64,000 bases of DNA from positions 434,001-498,000 of the forward strand of contig NZ_LMKH01000001.1 in NCBI RefSeq assembly GCF_001421415.1. The letters are read 5' to 3'. Source of the DNA: Sphingomonas sp. Leaf208 (GTDB taxonomy: Bacteria > Pseudomonadota > Alphaproteobacteria > Sphingomonadales > Sphingomonadaceae). The number at the start of each line of letters is the position of its first letter. Positions within the stretch are counted from its first letter, which is position 1. The notes beneath the pieces are model-generated. The model saw only the letters and a list, made by a program, of their open reading frames with translations, ran no database searches and was not told the DNA's origin. Below, one piece after another: positions 51,845 to 60,747 of this stretch. Position numbers and translations under genes: made by a program.

Positions 51845-54220
51845 TCATCGCCGCGGCAATTCTACGGTGATCAGCGTGCCTGCGCCGGGCTCCGACACCA
51901 GTTCGATCGTACCGCCGTGCGCTTCCACGAACTGTTTCGCCAACGGCAGTCCGAGGCCCAAAGCCCGATCCCCCATAGGCTTCGACTCCGCGAACCGGTC
52001 GAACGCATGCGCCACCGCCTCCGCATCCATGCCGACACCATCATCCGACACCACGATCCGCGCCGACGTCGCATTGCCATCGGTATGCAGCAGCACGCGG
52101 CCGCCATCCGGCGTTGCCGCGACCGCATGGCGCAACAGATGTTCGACGACCTCCTTCAACCGCTTCGGATTGCCGTTCACGCGACCCGTCGAGCGCGCCA
52201 CCTCGATCGCGAAGTCGAGCTTGCGCCGCTTGGCCGACGGCAGGATCGTTTCCGCCGCGGCGCGCACGGTGGCCGCGAGGTCCACGTCGCTGCGATCGGT
52301 CTCCGCACGATCGCTCTCCGCGCGCGTCAGGTCGAGCACGTCGTCGACCAGCAACCCCAGCCGTTCGACGGACTCGAGGATCGCTCCGACATAGCCCTCG
52401 GCCTGCGGCGTCAGCGCGCCCGCATAGCCGCCATGCAACATCTCCGCGAACCCGCTGATCGACGTCAGCGGCGTGCGCAGTTCATAGCTCATGTTCGCGA
52501 CGAACGCGGTCTTCACCTTGTCGGTCGCCTCAAGCGCATCGGCACGATCTCGCAGAGCCTGCTCCGCGCGCCGGCTGTCGGTGATGTCGAGCATCGTGAA
52601 CAGCGCATTCCCATCCGGCAATGGCACGCCGGCAAACTCGAAATGCCGCCCGTCCGCGAACGCCACGCGCCCACCGCGCTGCTGGCGCCCGACCGTCGCC
52701 GACCGCACCAGATCCGGGATCAGCGCCGACCGTCCTGGTGTCGCGAGTTTGGCTCCCGCCGCTTCGGCAAAGGCGTCAACACGGGGGTGCGAGGCGAGGA
52801 ACTCTTCCTCCAGGCCCCATAACGCGCGGAACCGGTTGTTCCACAACTGCAACCGACCATCCGCGGCAAACACGCCGAGCGCCTCGAACAGATTGTCGAA
52901 CGTCGCGGTCCGCACCCGCAGCAACGTGTCGCGCGCACTGGCGAGTTGCACCTGCTCGGTGCGATCCTCGAAGATCAGCAGCAGGCCGCCATCGGGTAGC
53001 GGCTGCGCGACCACGCGGAGGTGCGTGCCGCCGCGGAGATGCCAGTTCTCCTCCATCGCGCCGCTACCCTGGGCCGAGCCAGTCTGCATAAACCAGTCGC
53101 GGCGCTCCGCCTTCCAGCTCGGGAAATCGCGGACTTCAGGTAGCCGGTTCGCCTCGCGCATCCGCTCGAGCACGCGGTCGAATTCGGGGCGGTCGGCGAG
53201 CCATTCGCTCCGCATCGCGAACATCCGGCGGAACGGCTGGTTGCAGAACACGAGCGAGCGATCGCCGCCGAACTGCGCCACACCCGCCGACAAACGGTCG
53301 AGCATCGCCCGCTGGGCTTCGGCAAAACGCTTGGCGCCCGACCGTGCCTGCTCCAGTTCCTCGATATCGATCGCGAACCCGGCCACCCCGCCGCTCGGCA
53401 GGGGCACGTCGTAGATCTGCAGCGACCGCCGCGCGCCGTCGATCGTCGCGGGCAGGACCTGCTGGTGTGGCCGTCCTTGCTCGCGCGCGACCGCGGCGCC
53501 AGCGAGAGGCCCGCCACGCCCAGATCCCTCGACCAGTTCCAGCCCACGCGCGACGACGTCCGCGGCATCGCGCCCCTCGACCGCGTCGACATAGGCCGAG
53601 TTCACCATCGCCAGCCGCAAGTCGGTCGCGCGATACCACATCGGCATCGGTGCCGCCTCGATCAGCCCCGTCAACGACTCATACGCCTCACCGAGTCGCG
53701 CGGTCTCGGAACCAAGTCGCGCGATTTCCGCTTCGCTGTCGGTCGCATCAAAGGCCCAGAGGAGCACCGCCCCGGTCGCCCCCATCTCGCCCGGCGCGCG
53801 CCCGCCGCGAAACGTGATCGCGCGCGTCGAGCCCTGCAACCGCACCGACCGCACGAACGCCCGCCCCGACCGCTGTGCCGCGGTGACGTCGGCAATCAGC
53901 CGCGCGGCATCGTCCGCAGACAGCCCCGCCCCCCCGGCAGCAAGCTCCGCGATCGACCGCGGTGGCGCGTCGAGCCCCAGCCAGTCCGCCATCCGCCGCG
54001 TCATCTCGATCCGCCCGCCCGAGCGGATCACCGTCACGATCGCCGGCGACCCGTCGAGGATCGTCTGCAACTGCGCGTTCGCCTCGACTGCTTCAATCGC
54101 CCCGGTATGGGCACGCAGACCGACGTAAACCAACGCCAATCCGGCAAGGATTAGCAGAAGGAGTATTGCTCCGATCGTCACGGCGACACCGGTCCCGATG
54201 ATCATGTTCAGGGAGCGCAT
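51845..54220 (-). CDS. divL: DivL-type PAS sensor kinase with Tyr at the phospho-acceptor site
   Basis: A 791-residue membrane-anchored protein: one N-terminal membrane helix (~8-32), several PAS-like domains (~45-530), a dimerisation helix and a HATPase domain. The H-box reads FVANMSYELRTPL, with Tyr579 replacing the phospho-accepting His. This is the hallmark of DivL, which controls CckA and thereby CtrA in Caulobacter. The N-box LLRHAVAATPD lacks the usual Asn, while DDGVGM and LGLGLPL are intact. It lies upstream of tsaE-amgK-murU-addBA. ATG at 54220 is preferred because the membrane helix then starts at once; a frame open to 54271 adds 17 residues. The function by analogy is inferred. 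Confidence 0.87.
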   Translation of the reverse strand: MRSLNMIIGTGVAVTIGAILLLLILAGLALVYVGLRAHTGAIEAVEANAQLQTILDGSPAIVTVIRSGGRIEMTRRMADWLGLDAPPRSIAELAAGGAGLSADDAARLIADVTAAQRSGRAFVRSVRLQGSTRAITFRGGRAPGEMGATGAVLLWAFDATDSEAEIARLGSETARLGEAYESLTGLIEAAPMPMWYRATDLRLAMVNSAYVDAVEGRDAADVVARGLELVEGSGRGGPLAGAAVAREQGRPHQQVLPATIDGARRSLQIYDVPLPSGGVAGFAIDIEELEQARSGAKRFAEAQRAMLDRLSAGVAQFGGDRSLVFCNQPFRRMFAMRSEWLADRPEFDRVLERMREANRLPEVRDFPSWKAERRDWFMQTGSAQGSGAMEENWHLRGGTHLRVVAQPLPDGGLLLIFEDRTEQVQLASARDTLLRVRTATFDNLFEALGVFAADGRLQLWNNRFRALWGLEEEFLASHPRVDAFAEAAGAKLATPGRSALIPDLVRSATVGRQQRGGRVAFADGRHFEFAGVPLPDGNALFTMLDITDSRRAEQALRDRADALEATDKVKTAFVANMSYELRTPLTSISGFAEMLHGGYAGALTPQAEGYVGAILESVERLGLLVDDVLDLTRAESDRAETDRSDVDLAATVRAAAETILPSAKRRKLDFAIEVARSTGRVNGNPKRLKEVVEHLLRHAVAATPDGGRVLLHTDGNATSARIVVSDDGVGMDAEAVAHAFDRFAESKPMGDRALGLGLPLAKQFVEAHGGTIELVSEPGAGTLITVELPRR

Positions 54221-54280
54221 CGCGATATCATTCGACCATGTAGGCCAAACCGTCCCCCGGGGGAAAGCCACGAGACAAGG

Positions 54281-54313
54281 AAAAGGGCAGTCCCGACATA
54301 CGGACCCGCCCTT
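54281..54313 (-). terminator. Putative terminator of the TonB receptor gene
   Basis: AAGGGC...GTCC and GGAC...GCCCTT form a hairpin 35 bases after the receptor stop. On the minus strand it is followed by TTTTCC, consistent with intrinsic termination. Confidence 0.55.
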
Positions 54314-54348
54314 CGCGGTCTTTCGACCTTCAGCGCTGGAGGATGCGG

Positions 54349-57300
54349 TTAGAGCTTCACGCGCGCGCCAACGTACATGGAGCGGCCGACGTTATCGAAA
54401 ATCGCACCGTCTGCAACACCGAGCTGGCCGTAGGGCGGCTTCTTGTCGGTCAGGTTGTCGACGCCACCGTAGAAGGTGAAGCGCTTGTCGACGACTACCG
54501 ATGCACGCAGCGCATGATAGACGACCGACGGGTAATAGACGCGATCAGCATAGTACGGATCGAGTGCGGCCACGCCATTCGTTTCGTGCTGCGCTTCCCA
54601 ATCTGTAATCGACTGGCGACCGATGTAGCGGAGCTGGTAGCCGAACGTGACTGGACCATGCGTATAATCGGCCGAGACGTTGAAGTTGTAGACCGGGTCG
54701 CCCAGCTCGCCCTTGACGCGCTCCTTCTGGCCAGGGTTGTCGAGGTACGGATAATCCGTGCGGTCGCGAACCCAGGTACCGACGAACCGCAGTGCGATCT
54801 TGTCATCGGCGAAGATGCGGCGGTTGTACGACACATCCACGTCGATGCCCTTGGCCCGCAGCGCCGCGAAGTTGACCGTGCTCTGAAGCAGTGCAGTCTG
54901 GGCGAACTCACCACTCGACTGGCGCGGGTTGATCAGGCCGCAGAACTGGTTGTCCAGCGACGCTGCGTCGTAGCAGGCGTCGAGAATGGTCTGCGCGCCG
55001 ACTGCGGCGATGACGTTGCTGATCTTGATGTCGTAATAATCAGCCGTGATCGCGAGGCCGGGAATGAACGACGGCTGGAGGATGACGCCGTACGTCCAGC
55101 TCCGCGACGTCTCCGCCTCGAGGTTGGGGTTGCCGCCCGACAGGAACTCGGTGCTGCCGCCACGTGCCGCATTGTTGATGAAGTTGACGGGAACGCCAGC
55201 TGCGGCGCAGTTGGCGGCGCGCGTCGAGCGACCAGTCTTGATGAAGTTGATGTCGCAGGGATCGTTCAGAATGTCGAAGTTCTGCGACGGCGACGAGTAG
55301 AGGTCGCTCAGCGTTGGCGCGCGGACGGCCTTGGCGTAGCTTACGCGGAACTTGATATCGCGAACCGGCGCATACAGCGCCCCTGCATTCCAGGTCCAGA
55401 CGGTACCCGCCGAGCCCTTATAGTCCGCAACTCGAACGGCAGCATTCGCCGACAGTTCCTCGGCAAAACGCGTGCCCTTGAGCAGTGGCAGGTTGATCTC
55501 GCCATATGCTTCTTTGACCGCAAACGATGGCGGGGCAAAATCGGGAATGGCATTGAGGAAGGTCGCGCCCGACTTCACCTGGTCGTCATACGAATACGAA
55601 GCAGTCTCACGGCGATATTCGCCGCCGAGTGCGAACTGGACCGGACCGCCGGGGAGTTCGAACAGCTGCGAACTGTCGCCGACGATATTTGCCGTCACGT
55701 CGAACTCGGTCGCCTTGCCGGTACGCTGCGAAGTCGTGTTGATGTAATTGAGGGCCGCCTGGCTGGGGGCGCCATTACCGAGCACGTTCAACGGCACGCA
55801 GTTCGGATCGGTGACGCTGGTCTGGTTGATCCGGCACACGATGGTACCCGCGCCGTTCCGAACCGTATCTACCGCATTGTAGAAGTTCTGGTTGATGCGG
55901 TTGTTGAAGAACGACGAGCGGGTCCGGAACTCGCCATAGTTGACCGAAAAATCATACTTCCAGTCAGTGTTGAACGTTCCTTCCGCGCCGCCAACGATCC
56001 GATAGGTATCACGGCGGTCGAATTCGTCGCGTGTCCCGAAATCGTTGTTATTGCGGTTCAAGCGGAAGAACTGTGCGCCAGCTGGCAGCAACGAACGGAT
56101 CGTCGCGGCATCGCCGGGCTGCAGATATGGGTTATCGAACGAGATCGGAATGCCGATCGTCTGCCGGCTAAACCCGCCAACGGCCGCGCGCGTGAAGGGA
56201 TTCCCGTCTGCGTCCTCGTCCGCGACGGTGCCTTGCTCGCCGCCCTGGGCAAAGGTCGGCGTGCCTTGGTTGAAGCTCTCAACGCGAACGAACTTCGCTT
56301 CGATGAACGGCTTGAAGGCATCGGACACGTCGAAGTGGCCGAGCAGGTTCGCGACGTAGCGCTTCAACGCCGGCTGAAGCGTGCCGCGGTCGTTGAGGAT
56401 GCCGCCGTCGCCGCCATTGTTGTTGTTCGAGCCCGCCGGGCGGAAGTCGGTACCGTAGTTATACTCGTACAGCGATCCGCCGGAGTTGAAACCGAACACA
56501 CGGGGATAGCCGTTGGCGAGGCAGCCTGCCGCCACGGTGCCATTGGCGCAGCTGCCGATCCCGGAGCCGTTATAGGCGATGAAATTGCCGCCATTGTCGT
56601 AACCGAAGCTATGAACATTGTTGAGGAAGGTGCGGTTCGGAACCGTGTTGTCGAGCGCCGGGCTGTCCACCAGCTGGAACTGTCGACGTCCGCTATACGC
56701 ACCCGTCAGACCTGGCCGGTCGGCATAGGTGACGAGGTCGGACTGGTTATATTCAAGGTTCAGCGCGATGTTGCCGCGGCCGTCTGCGAAGTTCTGACCG
56801 TAAGTACCACTGAGACGATACGTGCCGTGATCGCCCTTGTCGCTCAACCCGCTCTGCGCGTTGAGCGTGAGGCCCTCGAAGTTCCGCTTGAGCACGAAGT
56901 TGACGACGCCCGCCATCGCGTCCGAACCGTAGACCGCGGACTGGCCGCCAGTGACCGCATCGACGCGTTCGATCAGATCGGTCGGGATAGTGTTGGTATC
57001 GACCAGGAAATCACCTTCGGACGAGGTGATGTGCCGACGGCCGTTGACCAGCACCAGCGTGCGGGTAACGCCGAGACCGCGCATATCTAGGAAGTTCAGG
57101 CCCGAAGTGCCGATGAACTGCGTCGAGCTGGCTTGGCTGTAGGTCGAGCGCAACGACGGAAGATCGTTCAAAACGTCGCCGACCGTGATCGCACCGGTGC
57201 GCGTGAGATCGGCAATCGTCAGCGTGGTGACCGGAGCAGGCGAGTCGAGTGTGGGACGCGCAATACGCGAACCAGTCACGACGATTTCACTGCCGGCATT

Positions 57301-57504
57301 GGCCTCCGGCGCAACAGTCTGTGCAACCGCGCCCGTCGTGGTATCCGAACCTGCGGGAGCGGCCGGATCGGTGCCGGGTGCCTGTGTCTGCGCGTCCACC
57401 GGCGTCGCCGTCTGCGCTGCTGCCGGAATTGCAGAGGCCAATACGAATGCGACCGTGGACGCAGTTACGAACAATCCGGACTTCCGGATCGAGATGCCAA
57501 CCAT
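54349..57504 (-). CDS. Large TonB-dependent outer-membrane receptor
   Basis: A 1051-residue receptor. The signal peptide ends near AIPAAAQ. A Pro/Ala/Thr-rich linker precedes EIVVTGSRIARP, the plug motif MRGLGVTRTLVLVNGRRH and IERVDAVTGGQSAVYGSDAMAGVVNFVLKRNF. A long barrel with Asn- and Gly-rich surface loops follows. The class is that of sphingomonad receptors without a separate signalling domain; the ligand (siderophore, oligosaccharide or peptide) cannot be told. The ATG at 57504 has AGAGGG upstream. It is monocistronic, with a terminator after it. Confidence 0.92.
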   Translation of the reverse strand: MVGISIRKSGLFVTASTVAFVLASAIPAAAQTATPVDAQTQAPGTDPAAPAGSDTTTGAVAQTVAPEANAGSEIVVTGSRIARPTLDSPAPVTTLTIADLTRTGAITVGDVLNDLPSLRSTYSQASSTQFIGTSGLNFLDMRGLGVTRTLVLVNGRRHITSSEGDFLVDTNTIPTDLIERVDAVTGGQSAVYGSDAMAGVVNFVLKRNFEGLTLNAQSGLSDKGDHGTYRLSGTYGQNFADGRGNIALNLEYNQSDLVTYADRPGLTGAYSGRRQFQLVDSPALDNTVPNRTFLNNVHSFGYDNGGNFIAYNGSGIGSCANGTVAAGCLANGYPRVFGFNSGGSLYEYNYGTDFRPAGSNNNNGGDGGILNDRGTLQPALKRYVANLLGHFDVSDAFKPFIEAKFVRVESFNQGTPTFAQGGEQGTVADEDADGNPFTRAAVGGFSRQTIGIPISFDNPYLQPGDAATIRSLLPAGAQFFRLNRNNNDFGTRDEFDRRDTYRIVGGAEGTFNTDWKYDFSVNYGEFRTRSSFFNNRINQNFYNAVDTVRNGAGTIVCRINQTSVTDPNCVPLNVLGNGAPSQAALNYINTTSQRTGKATEFDVTANIVGDSSQLFELPGGPVQFALGGEYRRETASYSYDDQVKSGATFLNAIPDFAPPSFAVKEAYGEINLPLLKGTRFAEELSANAAVRVADYKGSAGTVWTWNAGALYAPVRDIKFRVSYAKAVRAPTLSDLYSSPSQNFDILNDPCDINFIKTGRSTRAANCAAAGVPVNFINNAARGGSTEFLSGGNPNLEAETSRSWTYGVILQPSFIPGLAITADYYDIKISNVIAAVGAQTILDACYDAASLDNQFCGLINPRQSSGEFAQTALLQSTVNFAALRAKGIDVDVSYNRRIFADDKIALRFVGTWVRDRTDYPYLDNPGQKERVKGELGDPVYNFNVSADYTHGPVTFGYQLRYIGRQSITDWEAQHETNGVAALDPYYADRVYYPSVVYHALRASVVVDKRFTFYGGVDNLTDKKPPYGQLGVADGAIFDNVGRSMYVGARVKL

Positions 57505-57628
57505 ACTGAGTAACCCTCTGAACCTAAGCTTTATACTGAGCCCAGAAGGACACCTTTTCTGTCTATTTTTCAATCCTTACAACGAAACATTGCGGATATG
57601 TGACATCCTCGCAACACGGATGCGTAAC

Positions 57629-57666
57629 AAAAAGGCCGCGCCCACCTGATGGTGGACGCGGCCCTT
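57629..57666 (-). terminator. Rho-independent terminator of ahcY
   Basis: GGCCGCGCCCACC and GGTGGACGCGGCC pair around TGAT with one mismatch. On the minus strand the stem is followed by TTTTTG, 23 bases after the ahcY stop. Confidence 0.85.
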
Positions 57667-57688
57667 TACGCAGCGATCGTGTGGACGA

Positions 57689-59110
57689 TCAGTAGCGGTA
57701 GTGATCCGGCTTGAACGGGCCTTCGACCGGCACGCCGATGTAACCGGCCTGCTTGTCCGACAGCTTCGACAGCTTCACGCCGAGCTTCTCGAGGTGGAGC
57801 ATCGCGACCTTCTCGTCGAGGTGCTTCGGCAGGACGTAGACTTCGTTCTTGTAGTTCTCGCCCTTGGTCCAGAGCTCGATCTGCGCGAGCGTCTGGTTGG
57901 TGAAGCTGGCCGACATCACGAACGACGGGTGGCCGGTGGCGCAACCCAGATTCACCAGGCGACCCTTCGCCAGGATGATGATCTGCTTGCCGTCCGGGAA
58001 CTTCACCAGATCGGTGCCGGGCTTCACTTCGGTCCAGTCGTAGTTCGACAGCGCGGCGATCTGGATCTCCGAGTCGAAGTGGCCGATGTTGCAGACGATC
58101 GACATCGGCTTCATCGCCTTCATGTGATCGGCGGTGATGACGTCGGCGTTGCCGGTCGCGGTGCAGAAGATGTCGGCGCGCTTCACGGCCTCTTCCATCG
58201 TCACGACCTCGAAGCCCTCCATCGCCGCCTGCAGTGCGCAGATCGGATCGACTTCGGTGACCATCACGCGCGCGCCGCCGTTGCGGAGCGACTGGGCCGA
58301 ACCCTTGCCGACGTCACCGAAGCCGGCGACGCAGGCGACCTTGCCGGCGAGCATGACGTCGGTCGCGCGACGGATCGCGTCGACCAGCGATTCCTTGCAG
58401 CCATAGAGGTTGTCGAACTTCGACTTGGTGACCGAGTCGTTGACGTTGATCGCGGGGAACGGCAGCTCGCCCTTCTTGGCGATCTCGTACAGGCGGTGAA
58501 CACCGGTGGTGGTCTCTTCCGAAACGCCCTTCAGGTTCTTGACGGTCTCGGTGAGGTAGCCGGGGTTCTTCGCGACGTACGCCTTGAGCGCACGCTGCAT
58601 CTCGACCTCTTCCTCGTTCTCGGGCTCGGGCATCGTGTGGCCGGCTTCGAGCTTGGCGCCCCAAAGTGCGAACATCGTCGCGTCGCCGCCGTCATCGAGG
58701 ATGATGTTGGCGGTCTGGCCCTCTACGTCGCGATCCCACGAGAAGATGTCGCCGACATAGTTCCAGTAATCCGCGAGCGTCTCGCCCTTGATCGCGAACA
58801 CCGGCACGCCGGTCGCGGCGATCGCTGCGGCGGCATGGTCCTGCGTCGAGAAGATGTTGCACGTCGCCCAGCGGACGTCGGCGCCGAGCGCGGTCAGCGT
58901 CTCGATCAGCACCGCGGTCTGGATCGTCATGTGCAGCGAACCGGTGATGCGCGCGCCCTTGAGCGGCTGCGCTGCGCCGAACTCGGTACGCAGCGACATC
59001 AGGCCGGGCATTTCGGTCTCGGCGATGTTGATCTCGGCGCGGCCGAAATCGGCGAGGCTGATGTCGGCGACGACGTAATCGGTCTTCGCGGGGGCGAGGG
59101 TGGTGGCCAC
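57689..59110 (-). CDS. ahcY: S-adenosylhomocysteine hydrolase
   Basis: A 473-residue NAD-dependent enzyme splitting S-adenosylhomocysteine into adenosine and homocysteine, completing the activated methyl cycle. The NAD motif [14 protein letters not shown], the substrate part [27 protein letters not shown] and the C-terminal dimer lid ending KPDHYRY are all present. It has the bacterial insertion that lengthens the enzyme to ~470 residues. The start is GTG at 59110 with AGGAGA eight bases upstream. A perfect 20-bp palindrome lies 89 bases upstream of the start, likely its operator. Confidence 0.97.
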   Translation of the reverse strand: MATTLAPAKTDYVVADISLADFGRAEINIAETEMPGLMSLRTEFGAAQPLKGARITGSLHMTIQTAVLIETLTALGADVRWATCNIFSTQDHAAAAIAATGVPVFAIKGETLADYWNYVGDIFSWDRDVEGQTANIILDDGGDATMFALWGAKLEAGHTMPEPENEEEVEMQRALKAYVAKNPGYLTETVKNLKGVSEETTTGVHRLYEIAKKGELPFPAINVNDSVTKSKFDNLYGCKESLVDAIRRATDVMLAGKVACVAGFGDVGKGSAQSLRNGGARVMVTEVDPICALQAAMEGFEVVTMEEAVKRADIFCTATGNADVITADHMKAMKPMSIVCNIGHFDSEIQIAALSNYDWTEVKPGTDLVKFPDGKQIIILAKGRLVNLGCATGHPSFVMSASFTNQTLAQIELWTKGENYKNEVYVLPKHLDEKVAMLHLEKLGVKLSKLSDKQAGYIGVPVEGPFKPDHYRY

Positions 59111-59198
59111 GATGGGTCTCCTGGAAATTCTGTGATCGGCGAGCCTCATGCCCGTGCCGGATGCCGTGCCACTTAGGGGATCGGAGGGCTCAAATCAA

Positions 59199-59218
59199 AT
59201 ATAAAGATATCTTTATAT
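59199..59218. promoter_or_regulatory. Perfect 20-bp palindrome upstream of ahcY
   Basis: ATATAAAGAT followed exactly by its complement ATCTTTATAT, AT-rich in a GC-rich genome and ending 89 bases before the ahcY start. ArsR-family regulators such as SahR, which respond to S-adenosylhomocysteine, use palindromes ahead of methyl-cycle genes. Assigning this site to such a regulator is an inference. Confidence 0.6.
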
Positions 59219-59266
59219 GATGCTCGGGGATGCCGTTGGCGTTAGCTGCATCGCCCTTCTTCGACT

Positions 59267-59368
59267 CCCCTCCCTGGAAGGGAGGGGTTGGGGGTGGGTC
59301 GGTTTGAGGCGCGTGCAGAGCCAGCCAACCGGCCGACCCACCCCCAGCCCCTCCCTTCCAAGGAGGGG
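59267..59368. repeat. Composite inverted intergenic element, family C copy 2
   Basis: CCCCTCCCT-GGA-AGGGAGGGG (59267-59287) and CCCCTCCCT-TCCA-AGGAGGGG (59348-59368), with complementary inner flanks GGTTGGGGGTGGGTCGG and CCGACCCACCCCCAGCC. It lies between ahcY and the end of yqgE. Confidence 0.87.
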
Positions 59369-59376
59369 AGTAGAAG

Positions 59377-59937
59377 TCAGGCCCTGCCCGTCTCCGCGAC
59401 GAGCAACCGCGGGTCGACGCCGGCCTGCGCAAACGCCATCGTCCAGCGATCCTCCGCCGCGGTATCGAACAGCAGTTCCGTGTCCCCCAACACATTGAAC
59501 CAGCCCGGCCGCGACAGTTCGCCCTCCAGCTGCCCCCCGTCCCAACCGGCATAACCCAATGCCACTACCCACTCCGACGGGCCCTTCCCTTCGGCAATCG
59601 CGCGCAGCACGTCGACCGTGCTCGAAAGCTTCCACCGCCCGGCGACATCGACCGAATCCTGCCCGCCCCAGTCGGACGAATGCACCACGAACCCGCGGCG
59701 TGGCTCGACCGGGCCACCGAAATGCACGGCTGCGTTGGGCGCATCGCCCGGCTCGATCCCGAACTGCTCCAGCAGATCGTGGAAACCCAGACCGTCGATC
59801 GTCGCGCCGATCCCGATGCCGATCGCGCCATTCTCGTCATGACTGCACATCGCGATCACCGCGCGGGCGAACCGCGGATCGCTCATCCCCGGCATCGCGA
59901 GCAGGAATTGTCCGGAAAGAAAGGGCGTCTTGTCCAT
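59377..59937 (-). CDS. yqgE: YqgE/AlgH family (UPF0301) protein
   Basis: A 186-residue cytosolic protein of the YqgE/AlgH family. FLSGQFLLAMPGMSDPRFARAVIAMCSHDENGAIGI at the start, HFGGPVEPRRGFVVHSSDW in the middle and ALGYAGWDGGQLEGEL near the end are the family blocks. No biochemical function is firmly established. ATG at 59937 gives the usual N-terminus; ATG at 59949 is four codons upstream, and neither has a strong ribosome binding site. It is divergent from the peroxiredoxin gene. Confidence 0.92.
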   Translation of the reverse strand: MDKTPFLSGQFLLAMPGMSDPRFARAVIAMCSHDENGAIGIGIGATIDGLGFHDLLEQFGIEPGDAPNAAVHFGGPVEPRRGFVVHSSDWGGQDSVDVAGRWKLSSTVDVLRAIAEGKGPSEWVVALGYAGWDGGQLEGELSRPGWFNVLGDTELLFDTAAEDRWTMAFAQAGVDPRLLVAETGRA

Positions 59938-60046
59938 GCGTTCGACCATAGCGACGCGGACGAGTCCCCGCCACGCTTGAAATACGCGCGCCCGCGTCCA
60001 AGGTACGGCTCGCCCGCGACCAATGCGCGGCGACAGGAGATTTCAG

Positions 60047-60526
60047 ATGACGATCAGCGTCGGCGACCGGCTTCCCACCACCAATCTCGTCAAGGCGACC
60101 GCAGACGGCCCCGACCAGGTCGATACCGACAGCTTCTTCAAGGGCCGCAAGGTCGCGCTTTTCGCGGTCCCCGGCGCGTTCACGCCGACCTGCTCGGCCA
60201 AGCACTTGCCCGGTTTCGTCGAGAAGGAAGCCGAGCTGAAGGCCAAGGGCATCGACGAGGTCGCGTGCGTCTCGGTCAACGACGCGTTCGTGATGGGTGC
60301 GTGGGGCAAGTCGGCAGGCGCCGGCGACATCACGCTGCTCGCGGACGGTAATGGCGATTTCGCCAAGGCGATCGGGCTGACGATGGACGGCTCGGGCTTC
60401 GGCATGGGCATTCGCAGCCAGCGTTACTCGATGCTGGTGAACGACGGCGTGGTCGAGCAGCTGAACGTCGAGGCCCCCGGCGAGTTCAAGGTGAGTTCGG
60501 CCGAGCACCTGCTTAGCGAAATCTAA
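60047..60526 (+). CDS. Peroxiredoxin (Prx5 type)
   Basis: A 159-residue thiol peroxidase. The peroxidatic cysteine is Cys49 in PGAFTPTCS, the Prx5/hybrid signature, and SVNDAFVMGAWGKSAGAGDITLLADGNGDFAKAIGL is typical of the class. It reduces H2O2 and organic hydroperoxides. No fused glutaredoxin domain is present, so the reductant is probably glutathione/glutaredoxin or thioredoxin. AGGAGA lies seven bases before the ATG. Confidence 0.95.
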   Translation: MTISVGDRLPTTNLVKATADGPDQVDTDSFFKGRKVALFAVPGAFTPTCSAKHLPGFVEKEAELKAKGIDEVACVSVNDAFVMGAWGKSAGAGDITLLADGNGDFAKAIGLTMDGSGFGMGIRSQRYSMLVNDGVVEQLNVEAPGEFKVSSAEHLLSEI

Positions 60527-60561
60527 TGTGAGAGGGGCGGGAGCGATACCCGCCCTCATCA

Positions 60562-60666
60562 CCACCCCGGCGAAGGCCGGGGCCCAATTAGCAAGGCCGA
60601 GGTAACTTCGGACTTCCCTCTGTTACATCCGTCCCCCAATTGGGCCCCGGCCTCCGCCGGGGTGGT
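60562..60666. repeat. Composite inverted intergenic element, family E copy 2
   Basis: The left arm CCACCCCGGCGAAGGCCGGG ends in GCCCAATT; the right arm AATTGGG leads into CCCCGGCCTCCGCCGGGGTG. About 45 bases separate the arms. It lies between the peroxiredoxin and amn genes. Confidence 0.87.
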
Positions 60667-60747
60667 ACATTGACGTCGAGCGCGCCTTAAACGCTCCCCT
60701 CCCCCGCAAGTCTTGCCAGCGTAACCTCCGCCACCTAACACTGCCCG

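Noticed and set aside
54343..57090. 915-residue plus-strand open frame opposite the large TonB receptor gene
   Set aside because: The receptor on the minus strand is complete with signal peptide, plug and barrel; the opposite frame shows no family features.
59111..59198. Possible S-adenosylhomocysteine riboswitch in the ahcY leader
   Set aside because: I could not match the leader to the conserved core of the known SAH riboswitch classes. The upstream palindrome is a simpler regulatory candidate.
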